NCBI GenBank assembly: GCA_035578905.1
Contig: JAQJVL010000732.1
Span: 344,736-408,735 of the forward strand
Origin: Stictocephala bisonia
Taxonomy: Eukaryota; Arthropoda; Insecta; Hemiptera; Membracidae
Direction: 5' to 3'
Length of the DNA stretch: 64,000 nucleotides
Positions 47,701 to 58,460 of this stretch are shown one piece after another. Numbering within the stretch: position 1 is the first letter of the stretch; the number at the start of each line of letters is the position of its first letter. A program made the translations under genes and the position numbers. Under the pieces are notes generated by a model. The model worked only from the letters and a program-made list of their open reading frames with translations. It was not told the origin of the DNA and searched no databases.

Positions 47701-50700
47701 GGCTATAATAAGAATACAATTTTCATACAGTACCGGTATCTTTATGAAAATTTACCTAAAGTGGCTAATTTGACCTCTCTTGGTGCATAACTCATTGAGA
47801 AACCAAGTGATATATTTTATTGACATTTTGAGGATATAGTACATGTACTGACTAATTTTTTATAAGTGTAACCAATTATTTTTCTAAAAATGACATGTAC
47901 AAATGTTTACTTGAAATGTGTACAAGTTATCTTAAGGTTAAAGAGTAGATTAATAATTTATAAAAACTTCATTGCTAAAGTTTACCATAAATGAGGGAGT
48001 CATGTATTTTGTACAGTTAGTGGAGCGGTTCAGGTGGGGACAATAAGGGAGAGAGAGAGGGGAGGTGAATACATTGTGTGAGTGTTAGTGAGGCAGAATC
48101 TATGCCACTACTAACGACAGTTGTGATAAAATCTAGAACTATATTATCTTGGAGTGCTCAATTGGGTGTCTGGTTGAACACCCTTAAATATATATTATAT
48201 ATATAGGTAATCAGCAAACATCCTCAAGGAAATTAATAAATGTAAAAGTAAGAGTAAGTAAAATATATGAGCAAATAAACAAGTATGACTTCAAATGTAA
48301 CTTTTTTGTTTTGATAACCATTTAAAAAAATTATATGGAAGAGATATTTCTGTTTTAATCACTTTTGAGACCAACACCAACCAAGAAGTGTGAGCTAGAA
48401 ATACCAGGCTATTATGAAGGTTTTTGCCGAACCTTAGAGAAATGGCTGTACTTTAGTACAATAAATAATATCATCTTGAAACTTTTTTATTTCATAGATT
48501 ATAAAATAGGCTTTGAGGTATGGCTGTACTTTAGTACAATAAATAATATCATTTCGAAACTTTTTTATTTCATAGATTATAAAATAGGCTTTGAGGTAAT
48601 ATGGATAATGGCTTTTAGCTGGAAATATCTATAGGTAAATATTATACCCTCTACCTATATATTGTGAGTAAATTTGAAGATTTTTGAAAACATATTGTCA
48701 ACCAAATGTGGAAAAACCCATGGTAAAAAAAAAAAATACAGAGAAGTAAATCTAGATTTCTGTGAGGAATTATGTTTCTAAACAACTGGAAAAATTGTAT
48801 TCTGTAGAAAATGTACAGTTAGGAAAAATTTACATTTATTCGCAGTTTAAGCAAAACTCTAAAATTCGTAATTTTCAAGCAATGTTGGTATTGACATGCC
48901 AAACATGCAGGAAATAACAGAATCTTGTTCCAAGTATAATCATAGTACATTTAAGACAATATAAGCAAAAAATACACTAATTAAAAGTAAATTGTAGTAT
49001 TCAGAATGTAAACACAACTTAGTGTCTGACATAAATAACTGTTATCCATACATAGCAGTAGGAGGGAAGAGGCAACCCACAATGTACAGATTGAGTATAT
49101 AAATAGTATGCAACATAGTGTCATGAAATCTATTATACTAGGGGAAATAAACTGCACGCTTTGTGGGCCATCCCCGTCACTCACTGTGCTCTGTAACCTC
49201 GACCAATGTAATGCTGGTTCACCCATTGCGTTTGTGAAAATCATGTTAAAAACTTTACCTAGGAAGAAATAAATAACTTCCCAAAGTTTCTGGCGATTGG
49301 ATAAATGGTGCAGCAATAAAAGACATACATACACAAATGAAACTTACTCACTCTGCAACATCAAGAAAGATTTATTACCTCCATAATATTACGAACATCG
49401 CTATTTACATGTGAACAGATGTTACGCTTCGATTAATTTAAATCTCTCTGTGTTATTGAAGGCCAAAAACCATTCTTTGAGGGCTTCCTTTAGAGTGAAA
49501 ATATTAAACAATGAAGTCTTTTTGCAGAACTACAAATAGGGACAAATTTGTTGACACCTATTGAGATGTGAACTGTTAAACTTTATCAAAAAATTAAGGG
49601 AGGCGTTGCATTAACAAAAAATGTCTTCATGTTTTATATATAAGAATTTTGTTACTGTGGTCTATGTTATTTTTTTAACATTTGATCTGACATTGCAAGA
49701 CAAAAAAAAACTTCTGATATATTGAAAGTTGGTCTCAAAAGGGTTCACTAAAATTTGTGAAAGTATAATTTATTTTTTCTATATATTTTATGGTTGGCTT
49801 TAATAGTAAGATAGTTTTTTTTTTTAATAAAAATGCCTTTTATTGCGAGCGGATTTCAGTTTACACTGGTTTTTCTTGTACTTAGAAAGTTAAAACCTAT
49901 TTCTTCAGTAATTTATGGAGGCATTTGCCGTATTGTGAATAAATAATCTTATGTAAGTTAGTTTAAGCCCTTATCTGAAATATATAAGATTTTTACATTT
50001 AAAATAAGAAACATAATTGTCAAAGGAATGTTCAAGTAGTGAGCATTGTGTTTTAATGTTTAGGGAATAATTGCACCAAAGGTAGAAGTCTCTACAAAAG
50101 TTGTGATAGAGGAGATGGTAAAATACCCCAACCACAGCCAGGATTCACACTGTGTCAATCCCAAAACATTGGCATCCAAGGTCAGTAAAATACCCCAACC
50201 ACGGCCAGGATTCACACTGTGTCAATCCCAAAACATTGGTATCCAAGGTCAGTAAAATACCACAGCCAGGATTCACACTGTGTCAATCCCAAAACATTGG
50301 CATCCAAGGTCAGTAAAATACCCCAACCACAGCCAGGATTCACACTGTGTCAATCCCAAAACATTGGCATCCAAGGTCAGTAAAATACCCCAACCACAGC
50401 TAGGATTCACACTGTGTCAATCCCAAAACATTGGCATCCAAGGTCAGTAAAATACTCATATTTATTTATGTATTTATTTATTCTTACGATTTGATTGTCA
50501 AGCTTGGACGATTGGGCGAATATGGATTTTGAATGAGTGTGATGAGTGTAGATGAGCGAATGTAGTCATTGTTACAAACTAAATCTGACTATTCCTTAGA
50601 AAGTGTCATTAATTAATAGCCCAATGACAAATGAACAGCCGGTGGTTATAAGCTGATTCCTTTCAAAATTTGTTATGACTCTGATTAAGATCAAACTGAG

Positions 50701-53700
50701 AACCTTAAACTTTTGAAGCTGGGCTTCAACCAAATTTGATAATTTTAAGCTTTGTATGGACTAACAATTGAAAACTCCCATTCATGAATCAAACCAGTAA
50801 ATTTGTGATAAGTCCAAAAAAATATTGCAGAAAATCAAATTTGACAGCGAACATTGATGTGGCAAACACTAATCAAATTTAATTTTTGAAACGAACTTTA
50901 CTTGATATGTTACTTAAAACCACCTTTTAGGCCAATTTTGTGTTTGTTTTAGAGGCCAGGAAACTGCAAGGAGCAAAAGAATGCTGTGCAAAATAAGAAT
51001 ATGGTGAGGCCGAAAATACGGCAGAAACCTGTGTGCCATACAAGACCGAATGTTAGATGCTATTATTGCAAACAGCGGGTGGAGAGGGCAAGAAAGAATC
51101 AATGCAGGGATACTATGGAGGGGAAGTGTGCTAGCAGCCCCCTTCCCCTTCGTTCTGCAGGCGAAGACACTATCTACACCCCTTACTGCAATAAGTGTGG
51201 GTAAGATTTGTTCCCATATACTATTTTGGTTTTATTATATTTATTTTTAATGACTGAAAAATGAAACTTGATAACGGACCACTCTATACCCTACTGACAG
51301 ATCTGTAGTCTCTTTGGGGTGAAATTATTTATATGTACAATATTTAAATTAAAATATTTTAGTATTGAATTTAAAAACAACAAAAGCGGGAAATTATATG
51401 CTGTTTTTTTAAAGATTATATTTAAATACAAAAATATAAATTAGTTTTTCATGAAATAAAAGATACTAAGAATTAGAAAAGTACATTGTAAACAAATCGC
51501 TCAGCATAAATATCATATGCACTCTACACTCCATGCGGACTCTTACATCTTGATGACGTGTGCTTTCCTAGTTAGCCCCTCTCCAAGCTATTTTAGAAAT
51601 CAATCACCGTAATATCTTTTTTTTTTGTTCTTTGTTGCACTTAAACTTATTAAATTTTTATTTTGTCGTGTTTGACTTGTAATTTCTATTAATATCGTGT
51701 TTGACTTGTAATTTCTATTAATATGTAATATGCTAACTAAGACTCCATTAGATTTATAAAAAAAATTACAAAATATATTTATTTATAACTCAGAGGAGGG
51801 CTGATTTTAGCAGGTCATAGGAGAATATGTAAAGTCAGAAATCTTATTAACAGTCAGAAATCCTTTATTCATAAATATTTGTATAATACAAAATTACATG
51901 CCCTACTGCACCTCGCAGGTGTGTGTGGGGTCAACATTTTATACATTGTTATCATTTACTAATTATTGATACTGGCAGCAACTTGTATTTTCCTTCACCC
52001 TGAGTCCATTCAATATTTTTTATAAAGATAATTAACTAAAAACAATTAATACAATTGTTTTAAATAACAATTAGCAGCGTATTATTTTCTCAGTTGCAGA
52101 ATATCAGTTTTCTTTTTTTACTTGCACTTAATTATAATAATATTTACCAAGTTATAACAATAACAAAAGAATAAATGTAATAACAATAAATATAAAACAT
52201 CAACAAATTATTTCTCGTTAAAAATAAATTAACACCAGTAACGATAGAGGTTTTTTTATTTTTGGCCAACGTTACCTTAAACAAATTTTATTACTTTTAC
52301 TTTAACTTTTGTTTCTAAATGTATATTGTTTCCTAGTTTTGTAAAAAATGTATTAATAATAACAAAAGAGAACTGTAAAGTATAAAAATAACAAACATCA
52401 AGATAAGACTAGATTAATTAATAACAACAATAACATTAGATTAATAAATATAAAATATCAACATAAATAAATTCTATCTCTTTATTTGTAAGAAATGCAA
52501 AAGAACCTATTTATGTTAAAAAAAAGAAAAAACTAAATATAGTTCTGATTGCTAATATTTGTCACAGTACAAAGTAGGATGAGTTCCTACAGTTGAATTG
52601 GCTTTGATATAACTGGCATTAGAATTGCTGTGCCACATTCTGTATAAATAGTCAAGATTCAGATGTTGTGTAGGGGAGAGAACTGACTGTCAGACTTGTC
52701 AGTTAGCTGAAAATCAGACCAACAATTTGTGGTTCAGATTCCACGTAAAGCTGTAGGTCCCATAGTTGCCCTAGCTTTTGGGTTATTAATAAATAGTCCT
52801 TTCTGAGCTGAATCAAACTCAGATAGTAACAATGACTACACTCGTCCACCTACACTCATTCACCCCTAATATTTGCCCATATCTCTACGATCACCGTATT
52901 AGAAATGAATGAAAATAAATATTAAAATGAGTAACTGCTGTTTGTGTAATGAATCTGGTCGCACAATGAAACTTAATTATGACAGGGACAGCAATCATAT
53001 TTTATTGACTTCACACTTAAATTACTTTAATGACGATGAAGAACTAAAAATTGATTTATTATTTTTAGGGACATTGTTGAAGAAAATGAAGTTAAGCAAG
53101 GGAAGATTATCATGAAAGAAAGTGCACAGAATGCTAGAAAATGGGGTGAGTATTGTAGTTCTATTTTTTTTTTAAGAGTATTTTTAGCCAAAATAATAAC
53201 CCCAGTGCAATAACAACTAAACACTTCCTATAAGGCTTAAAATTAAATTGTGATTAAAATGTCCTACTTCTGTGTTTCTAAGTTAGTGTCATTGAGCTAT
53301 AATCAATTAATTAGTCTTAGCTTTTACAAAGCAATAATACATTTTTTTGTTCAAACTTTTTCGCAGCTCAAATTTTCTAATATTAACGTTTTAACATTTA
53401 CTTATTTACTCTTACTCCCAGGGCTATATATATATCAACTCCAGTTGATATTAATACATTAGCCCCATTATTTCAATAAAAATAGCAAAACTATACTAAA
53501 GATAAATTAATTTCTGTATATTATTCAGAATGATTGTGCTTATTAGAAAAAATGAAGTTTTACTTTAAAAATATTTGATAGTGACATTTTTCTGGTTGCA
53601 GAGAATTAGCAATTCAAGTTACGAAGAAAATCATATTATAAACGTATCTTTGATCAAATTATGTCACTTAATTTTTTTAACACATGCGATTTGAGTTCTC

Positions 53701-56700
53701 TGATGAATTCAAGTTCTAGTTTACTATTCAATAAGGAATGTGAACTCTAGCTATACTACAGTTGTAAATAGATAGTATATTTTGTATGTTAACTATAGAT
53801 AGGCCGCTTAGATTTCGACCTATAGTCTTAGAAAGCACTAATGCTAGAGAGATGGACTGAGTGGTAAAAGTGACAGAGAACTAATCTTCCCCCACTGTGT
53901 AATTCCTTTTAATGTTGTCAAGAAAACTAAGTAGGCTGCGTGTAATTTTTACAACTTTTGCAGAAGTTGAACACTGACCAAAGCTTGAAGGCGGAAGTTA
54001 GTCATGTCGGTGTGATGTACAGTGAAAGAGTGGTAAAACAACCCCCCCGGTGATGAAACCCCATATGTGCACTAGATATAAAACGCAGGCTGCAATCTAT
54101 TTGGCCCAATTGTAAATGTGTAATATAATGAAGGACATTGATTTACCTCTGTCTTGCTTCAGACTGTCTCAGTATTTGTTGACTCTTTTTCAAGCTAGTA
54201 TATTATTTCAGAAACTACTTGTCCATGTGCGGAACCTCAACATTCCAAATCTGCTTGTAACTGCATTCTTTGTAAAAAATATGACAATTTGTTCAAGAAC
54301 TCTACTTTGTCCTCTGTCGGCTCTTTTTCAGTAAGTTTAAGCTTTGATTATATTATTACTTATAAATAGACGTTTCATGTAACAGGAATGTTTGTGCCAG
54401 TAATTTGGTTATTTAGTGAGGTCTGACATTACAGCTGGTTTAAACTGCATTACATTTATTTAAACGGGACTTTTCAATTCAAAACATCTTTATACTATGC
54501 ACAAATCAGGGTACAATAGTGCTAAAAAATAGTATCACATAAGTCAAGTAAAAATAGTTACAGTAAAGATACCAATATTATTATTTGAGATATAATTTCC
54601 TCACTACAAATCAGCTTATTATTAGTTATAATCTAATATAACAATATATAAATGTACATTATTTTGTTTATATAATTTAACTTAATGAAGCAATAATATT
54701 TTACTTTTAACGATGTTATGCCGTTCCAAAAAATTCTTCAAATGAATACAGCAATCCTTTTAATAGGCAATTCTTTAACATTATATTGACTTTTTTTATA
54801 TTTCTTTCTTTTAATCCTTCAGAGGGCAAATAGTTATACAATTTTGAGGGCAGCATATAGTGGTTTTCTACTATAAAATTGTAATTTGTGTTTATATAAA
54901 CAAAATTTGTCCTTTTTCCGTGATTGGTAATTATGATTGAACCCCAGTTTTTGAATGTGTCCAGATCTTTCTTTTATATTGACAGTTTTTTAGAAAATAT
55001 AAAGTCCATAAATAGTCATAATTCCAAATTAATGAAAACAATTCTTAACAGAGTCATCATTTTTTAAGTGCAAAATGATTTTTATTGCATTTTTTATTTT
55101 AAATAATTGAATACAAGTTTTTGTTTGTTGAAAATATTTTATTTAAATGTACTAAAAAAAGTTGTTATTTTCCTATTATATTATTGACTTGATGTGTTTT
55201 AGAAACCAAATAAGTTGATTGATGACCAATCTCCAAGAAGTGTTACAAAAGGTATGTCTTATACTTACATTTGAAACAAACTTCATTTGCTCATGTTCGC
55301 ATAATAGATACATTAAAATAAATAAATGAATGAATACTAATTTTGTGTGCAGTCATGAGAAAGCAATTTCTTTACCAGTATAGCATTTATTGTATAATAC
55401 AATGTGAAAATACATTAAAACTATTATCTGAAAATAATCAAGCGCTTTTTATGTAACCTTCGTTCATTAGAAAACGGATTCACATAAGTTACTTTATACA
55501 AATAGCTGGATACATGTAAAATCTAATGGCTGTTCCTTGGATAAGTGACCGGCTGAGCGATCTCATCCTTACATGCCTGCCCAGGCACTGGTGATGGTTC
55601 GTAAGTCACATTTAAGCCGTTGGTCTTCAGGTTGTGTTAGAGATGGCTTCCTTACTCTAACTTAGCCTAGTAAAATAAGACCTCCCTTAATTTTTAACCC
55701 TACAGCTTCCAATGCTCTAGGTCTATACTCCCAGGGATTTTTATGCTATTTACATGGTAATTGTTGAAAAAATCGTAAAAAATGTTTTTTGTTTGTAAAT
55801 ATGAAATTTTGTATATCATTGTCTTAAAAATTACCCACCCAACACTTAAAGTTTTGAATTCTTTTTGACTAAGTTGTAAAATTGTTATAATTATTTTTAT
55901 TTCTAGTTTATGCAAACAAATTGTTTGTTTGACTACCTTTTTACTAAGGTTAGGTTAAAGGACACTAAAAGGAAATAGTATATTCATTAGGAGAAATCAG
56001 CAAATTTACCTCAGAAGACAAGTCCGTCAACACTACAGTAGTAGTACACAAATACAAAATAATCACATGAGCACAAATTTTCAGTGCCTGGTATTATTGG
56101 ACTTGACTTCTAAGGTAAGCTTGCTGATTTCCTATCTCTCCTAATGAATATATTATTTTATACTAAGTGGACTCGTAACTATTTAGATCATTTTGGAGGA
56201 AAACCGATCCAGATAGCATTAATTCAGAGTCCAAAGTCCAAGGTCAAGTGGTCCTTTCATGGACAGATGATGACCTTTCAAATGTTAATGATACCTAATT
56301 AGATGCTGTTTGCACTTTACAATTAACATATTATTATTAGAACTACATTATTATATCGATTATGAAAATAAAGTTGATAATTTACCGCAAAAATATAGGC
56401 TTTGTCATTTACTATACTGCTAATACAGGATAAATAAAGACTCGTGCGTAGATCTTGCAATCGATGCTTGTTCCCTCTCTCAATTCTGAAGCGATATTTT
56501 TTGCAAATTCACCACAATCTAATTGACAATGACATGTAGATCTTATTTAGGATCTTTAATTCTTCTATTCCTTTCTGTTTATACTATGTGCACACAAATG
56601 TGTAGTTTTATTGTTCTAATAATGGTTGAAAAATGAAGTTGTAGTTGCACTTCACTAATCCACTGACTCACAAGGTAACAACTACACAACATCATATGGG

Positions 56701-57158
56701 AAACGTAATGCCTAGTGCAACATTCTAACAATACAAAAGGTGCAGGAAGTATAATATGAAACATAATAAAGTGATTAGGATTTAAACATGCCTTCAGTTG
56801 CAGCACATGTGTACCGCTACACTCTCATGTCATGCATATATTATTGGAACCCCCCTCCCCAATTTTACCACTACCCCGAGAAATAAGCTACATTTATTTT
56901 AGTCTGATCCAGGCAGGAAGGATTCCAGATAGTCGCAATCCAAATAATTGTGTGGCCACTGTACACTATTTTTTAACAAAAAAAAATTCTTTCAATTACT
57001 ATAGATTCTTCTTTTTATTACCTGACTGCTTTCAAAATTTCAATTTATCTATGTTAAGAGAATTTTATATTATGTATGTTCTGTTATTCATATGCAATTT
57101 ATTTCTATTTAGATCAAATCTGTACTTGTCTCGGCATTAAAGTTGGAGAAAATGAAAG
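44660..57158 (+). CDS. Spata6: SPATA6-like protein, nine exons, 3' end not found
   Basis: Nine exons join in phase (44660-44707, 45569-45706, 47360-47581, 50064-50180, 50953-51200, 53069-53145, 54212-54330, 55203-55251, 57113-57158), giving about 354 aa without a stop. The N-terminal 180 residues follow the SPATA6 domain: a short beta-strand leader, VSCPGVWLCPKGDAML, a Leu-Gly turn, IFPLLFHESFHFRK, then LLMETTPCFPGIIAPKVEVS with VIEE. In vertebrates SPATA6 is needed for the sperm head-tail coupling apparatus (family knowledge). Residues 176-323 are basic and Cys-rich and poorly conserved, including VRCYYCKQRV, TPYCNKCG and CNCILCKKY, which look like zinc-binding pairs. The open phase at 57158 implies more exons, probably beyond the window. 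Family call rests on the first four exons; later exons rest on phase, splice sites and composition. Confidence 0.8.
44859..44930. repeat. Hairpin with a duplicated arm
   Basis: ATTTTGGGTAGGTG, a short loop and CACCTACCCAACAAAAT form an inverted repeat. A further direct copy of TAATTTTGGGTAGGTG follows about 52 bp on. Lies in intron 1 of the SPATA6-like gene. Confidence 0.7.
45569..45706 (+). CDS. Spata6: SPATA6-like exon 2 (signature exon)
   Basis: Encodes VSCPGVWLCPKGDAMLRICM to PIFPLLFHESFHFRK. Acceptor ATTTTCAG. The donor AAG/GTTTGT is weak; a stronger GTAAGC exists at 45745, but using it breaks the frame into exon 3. The best SPATA6 match in the gene. Confidence 0.85.
46096..46545 (+). 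mobile_element. Second PIF/Harbinger remnant
   Basis: TTA at 46093-46095 precedes an end sequence GGGCCCTACTACACGAGGC, consistent with the 3-bp Harbinger target duplication. Inside, YDDLCADESKFVTMFISPSH, FDKLFNMIKNNLTG and MRRSI-RETTLTIVTLK match the N-terminal Harbinger transposase domain with several breaks, ending at a GAA/GTAAGC donor-like site. Other end not found. Intron 2 of the SPATA6-like gene. Confidence 0.65.
46876..47255 (+). mobile_element. SINE family B
   Basis: Full-length-like copy: AACTCAGCTACTTTGGG, CATGGCGTCCGCTCAATGG, GGTTTGTCAATTTGCTAAAAA, then GTAACAATGACTACACTTGT. It lies just upstream of exon 3 of the SPATA6-like gene. Confidence 0.65.
47360..47581 (+). CDS. Spata6: SPATA6-like exon 3
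   Basis: Encodes LAGLQDEMTRRSVLIQLIQW to DIDLLMETTPCFP, 74 codons in phase 0. Acceptor TGTCACAG, donor CCT/GTGAGT. Corresponds to the FELIQL...DFMFP part of SPATA6. Confidence 0.82.
48442..48597 (+). repeat. 78-bp tandem duplication
   Basis: Two almost identical 78-bp copies start ATGGCTGTACTTTAGTAC at 48442 and 48520. Because 78 is divisible by three, the local frame repeats a 26-residue peptide, but no gene context supports it. Confidence 0.95.
49138..49350 (-). mobile_element. Helitron-like 3' end, minus strand
   Basis: On the minus strand the sequence runs GCCCACAAAGCGTGCAG, then TTTCCCCTAG followed by T at 49137. It parallels the 3' end at 21350-21383, but the hairpin is decayed. TATGTATGTC and ATCCAATCGCCAGAAACTTT upstream resemble Helitron or similar repeat text. 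The 117-codon minus-strand frame here is part of the repeat, not a gene. Confidence 0.45.
50064..50180 (+). CDS. Spata6: SPATA6-like exon 4 (last part tandemly amplified)
   Basis: Encodes GIIAPKVEVSTKVVIEEMVK then YPNHSQDSHCVNPKTLASK. GIAPKLE-ST--VIEE is the SPATA6 equivalent. Acceptor TGTTTAG, donor AAG/GTCAGT. The last 63 bp plus the donor are repeated four more times in the following intron; only the first donor keeps a simple phase-0 join. Confidence 0.82.
50118..50450 (+). repeat. 67-bp minisatellite made from SPATA6-like exon 4 and its donor
   Basis: Five copies, each AAAATACCCCAACCACAGCC, AGGATTCACACTGTGTCAAT, CCCAAAACATTGGCATCCAA and GGTCAGT. Copy 1 is the coding end of exon 4; one later copy lacks about 8-10 bp, others differ by single bases. 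Confidence 0.95.
50480..50765 (-). mobile_element. SINE family A, minus strand
   Basis: Inverted reading gives CCCAGCTTCAAAAGTTTAAG, GTTCTCAGTTTGATC, CCACCGGCTGTTCATTTGTC, GACACTTTCTAAGGAATAG and the shared tail with CACACTCATTCAAAATCC. Only one copy of the B-box region is present, unlike the 17-kb copy. Confidence 0.7.
50953..51200 (+). CDS. Spata6: SPATA6-like exon 5 (basic, Cys-rich)
   Basis: Encodes RPGNCKEQKNAVQNKN to TPYCNKCG, 82 codons plus two bases, ending TGTGG/GTAAGA. Basic middle with CYYCKQRVERARK. No family match is known to me; assignment rests on frame, splice sites and position. Confidence 0.72.
51201..52654. other. Intron 5 of the SPATA6-like gene, no further feature
   Basis: Strongly AT-rich, with a short perfect duplication of TCGTGTTTGACTTGTAATTT at about 51666 and 51694. 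Confidence 0.5.
52655..52905 (+). mobile_element. SINE family B, 3' part
   Basis: GACTTGTCAGTTAGCTGAAA, GGTTCAGATTCCACGTAAAG, GTAACAATGACTACACTCG and TCTCTACGATCACCGTATTA match the other copies. Lies just upstream of exon 6. Confidence 0.65.
53069..53145 (+). CDS. Spata6: SPATA6-like exon 6
   Basis: Encodes DIVEENEVKQGKIIMKESAQ then NARKW. Acceptor ATTTTTAG, donor TGGG/GTGAGT, phases 2 to 1 fit both neighbours. Confidence 0.65.
54212..54330 (+). CDS. Spata6: SPATA6-like exon 7 (Cys-rich)
   Basis: Encodes TTCPCAEPQHSKSACNCILC then KKYDNLFKNSTLSSVGSFS. Acceptor TTATTTCAG, donor TCA/GTAAGT. The C-P-C and C-N-C-I-L-C pattern suggests a metal site. Confidence 0.65.
54480..54960 (-). pseudogene. 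LINE 3' end with polyprotein C-terminus, minus strand
   Basis: Minus-strand frame reads TNFVYINTNYNFIVENHYML, PSKLYNYLPSEGLKERNI and GLLYSFEEFFGTA, stopping at 54716. The xxLPxxLYNxLP style is that of LINE C-termini. About 235 bp of 3' UTR follow. The reverse transcriptase part is absent. Confidence 0.65.
55203..55251 (+). CDS. Spata6: SPATA6-like exon 8
   Basis: Encodes KPNKLIDDQSPRSVTK. Acceptor GTGTTTTAG, donor AAAG/GTATGT, phase 0 to 1. Confidence 0.6.
55545..55700 (+). mobile_element. tRNA-derived SINE, family C-like
   Basis: The head GACCGGCTGAGCGATCTCA (A box) and GATGGTTCGTAAGTCAC (B box), about 55 bp apart, resembles a Leu/Ser tRNA. A body with GGCTTCCTTACTCTAAC follows. Similar in layout to 32028-32290. 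Confidence 0.5.
55974..56155. mobile_element. MITE with ~50-bp inverted repeats
   Basis: The left arm TATATTCATTAGGAGAAATC...ACCTCAGAAGACAAGTCC and the right arm, inverted TATATTCATTAGGAGAGATA...ACCTTAGAAGTCAAGTCC, are near-identical. Total about 180 bp, in intron 8. Confidence 0.75.
57113..57158 (+). CDS. Spata6: SPATA6-like exon 9
   Basis: Encodes QICTCLGIKVGENE after a split Asp codon. Acceptor TTCTATTTAG, donor AAAG/GTAAGA. Phase 1 entry fits exon 8. Short and without known match, so the least certain exon. Confidence 0.5.
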
Positions 57159-57317
57159 GTAAGAATATACTTTTAAGCACAGGTTATTGCACAATTAATT
57201 TTTTTAATTAGGTTATTTATTATTTTAATAAAAAAGTACAATATACATAAGTCTTCTCCAGGAAATAATTACATCACAGTCAAGTTTCCGACCTTCTGCC
57301 CAGTAAAACCTTGGGAG

Positions 57318-57460
57318 ACAAGTCCACTAACTTGCAGTGGTAAACAAATAAAGACACATAACAAAACACAGTCTTAACTCTCCAGAAGAAAGTAATAGTG
57401 GCACTGAACATGTTTGTCTTGTGGTGTGTCTTATTTGTTTACTTGCAAGGTGTTAATGCT
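57318..57460. mobile_element. Related small foldback
   Basis: GGTAAACAAATAAAGACACA and TGTGTCTTATTTGTTTACTT are inverted arms. The left part AGACAAGTCCACTAACTTG with CAGTGGTA parallels AGACAAGTCCGTCAAC with CAGTAGTA in the 55974 element, so the two may be one family. Confidence 0.5.
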
Positions 57461-58460
57461 GTCCAATTCAAAATTATGAACATTAGAGTTTGATCAAACA
57501 ATGGAATAACCACTGAGCATAAAAAATATATATAAAATATCATACAAACATTACTTATTCATTTCTATATCAACCTATGAAGGTTTAAAATTTGTATGAC
57601 TTCTTAATTTTTTTAAAGATGTAGTAGTGAGAAACGTACTACTATTTTTCACCTTTAGACTCTATTTATCAGATATACGCAAAGCTTTAGTATATTGTAG
57701 ATACATTAACTGACAACCAACTTACAGAGTTTTTGCTTGTTCAAAAAAAGTTCTTATCAATTTAGTGAAGTAACTTTTTCTCGACATTGAGTTACAAACA
57801 TCAGATGTCTAATTAATGAGGTATTGATGTCACTGACTGGAATATGTAGTAATTTGTATTGTAAATATGCTGAGTAATTTTATATATAAAAGTCAAAAGA
57901 ATTTTAGGTTGGGGGAAATTCGGAGAGGCTAACTTAAACTTTATACTGTGAGTTGGCTAATGAGAAAGTGAGTGTAAAAAAATAACTATTGCTAAAGCAA
58001 AAATTTAAAACAAATAACTGCTAGTTCCCTTTTATTATTATTAAGATTATGAATACTCGACAGAAGCACTTGTATTGTTCAACGTGGCAACTTCGCACAC
58101 ACATTTCAAGGGCCGAGTGGTAGGGACAAGTGGCGATTTCCCGCTCTTTATCAACTTATAAACTTTATCAATAATAAATCAGTGTTATGTGTAAAAATAT
58201 GTGTCATACTAAAATCACTTAGCATGTGTAAAGTACAGATTAATATAGAGTCGAATTATTAACATCAATAAATCAGTAGTATAAATAATTTGATTATATA
58301 TTACTATAGATACAGCATGATTGTCACTTAGTGTTTAACATTTTACTGGATTATTATACACAGTATTTTGAGTAAAACAGTGGTTTTAGAAATTTGTTAT
58401 TCAAATTTCTCTTTAAATTGTTTTTTTTAAAGTTTTTTACAAAATTAGTGACTTTTGAAT

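Noticed and set aside
48981..49334. 117-codon minus-strand frame as a gene
   Set aside because: It ends across a Helitron-like terminus and repeats known non-coding text; no domain seen.
50118..50454. All five exon-4-like copies as true coding exons
   Set aside because: Later copies lack an acceptor of their own, and reading straight through the first donor meets a stop at the end of the second copy.
51050..51250. Alternative frame over SPATA6-like exon 5 (starting MLDAIIANSG)
   Set aside because: It is a shadow of exon 5 and does not join exon 4 in phase.
57245..57300. Next SPATA6-like exon after TTCTCCAG
   Set aside because: In the required phase the sequence meets a stop codon within two codons.
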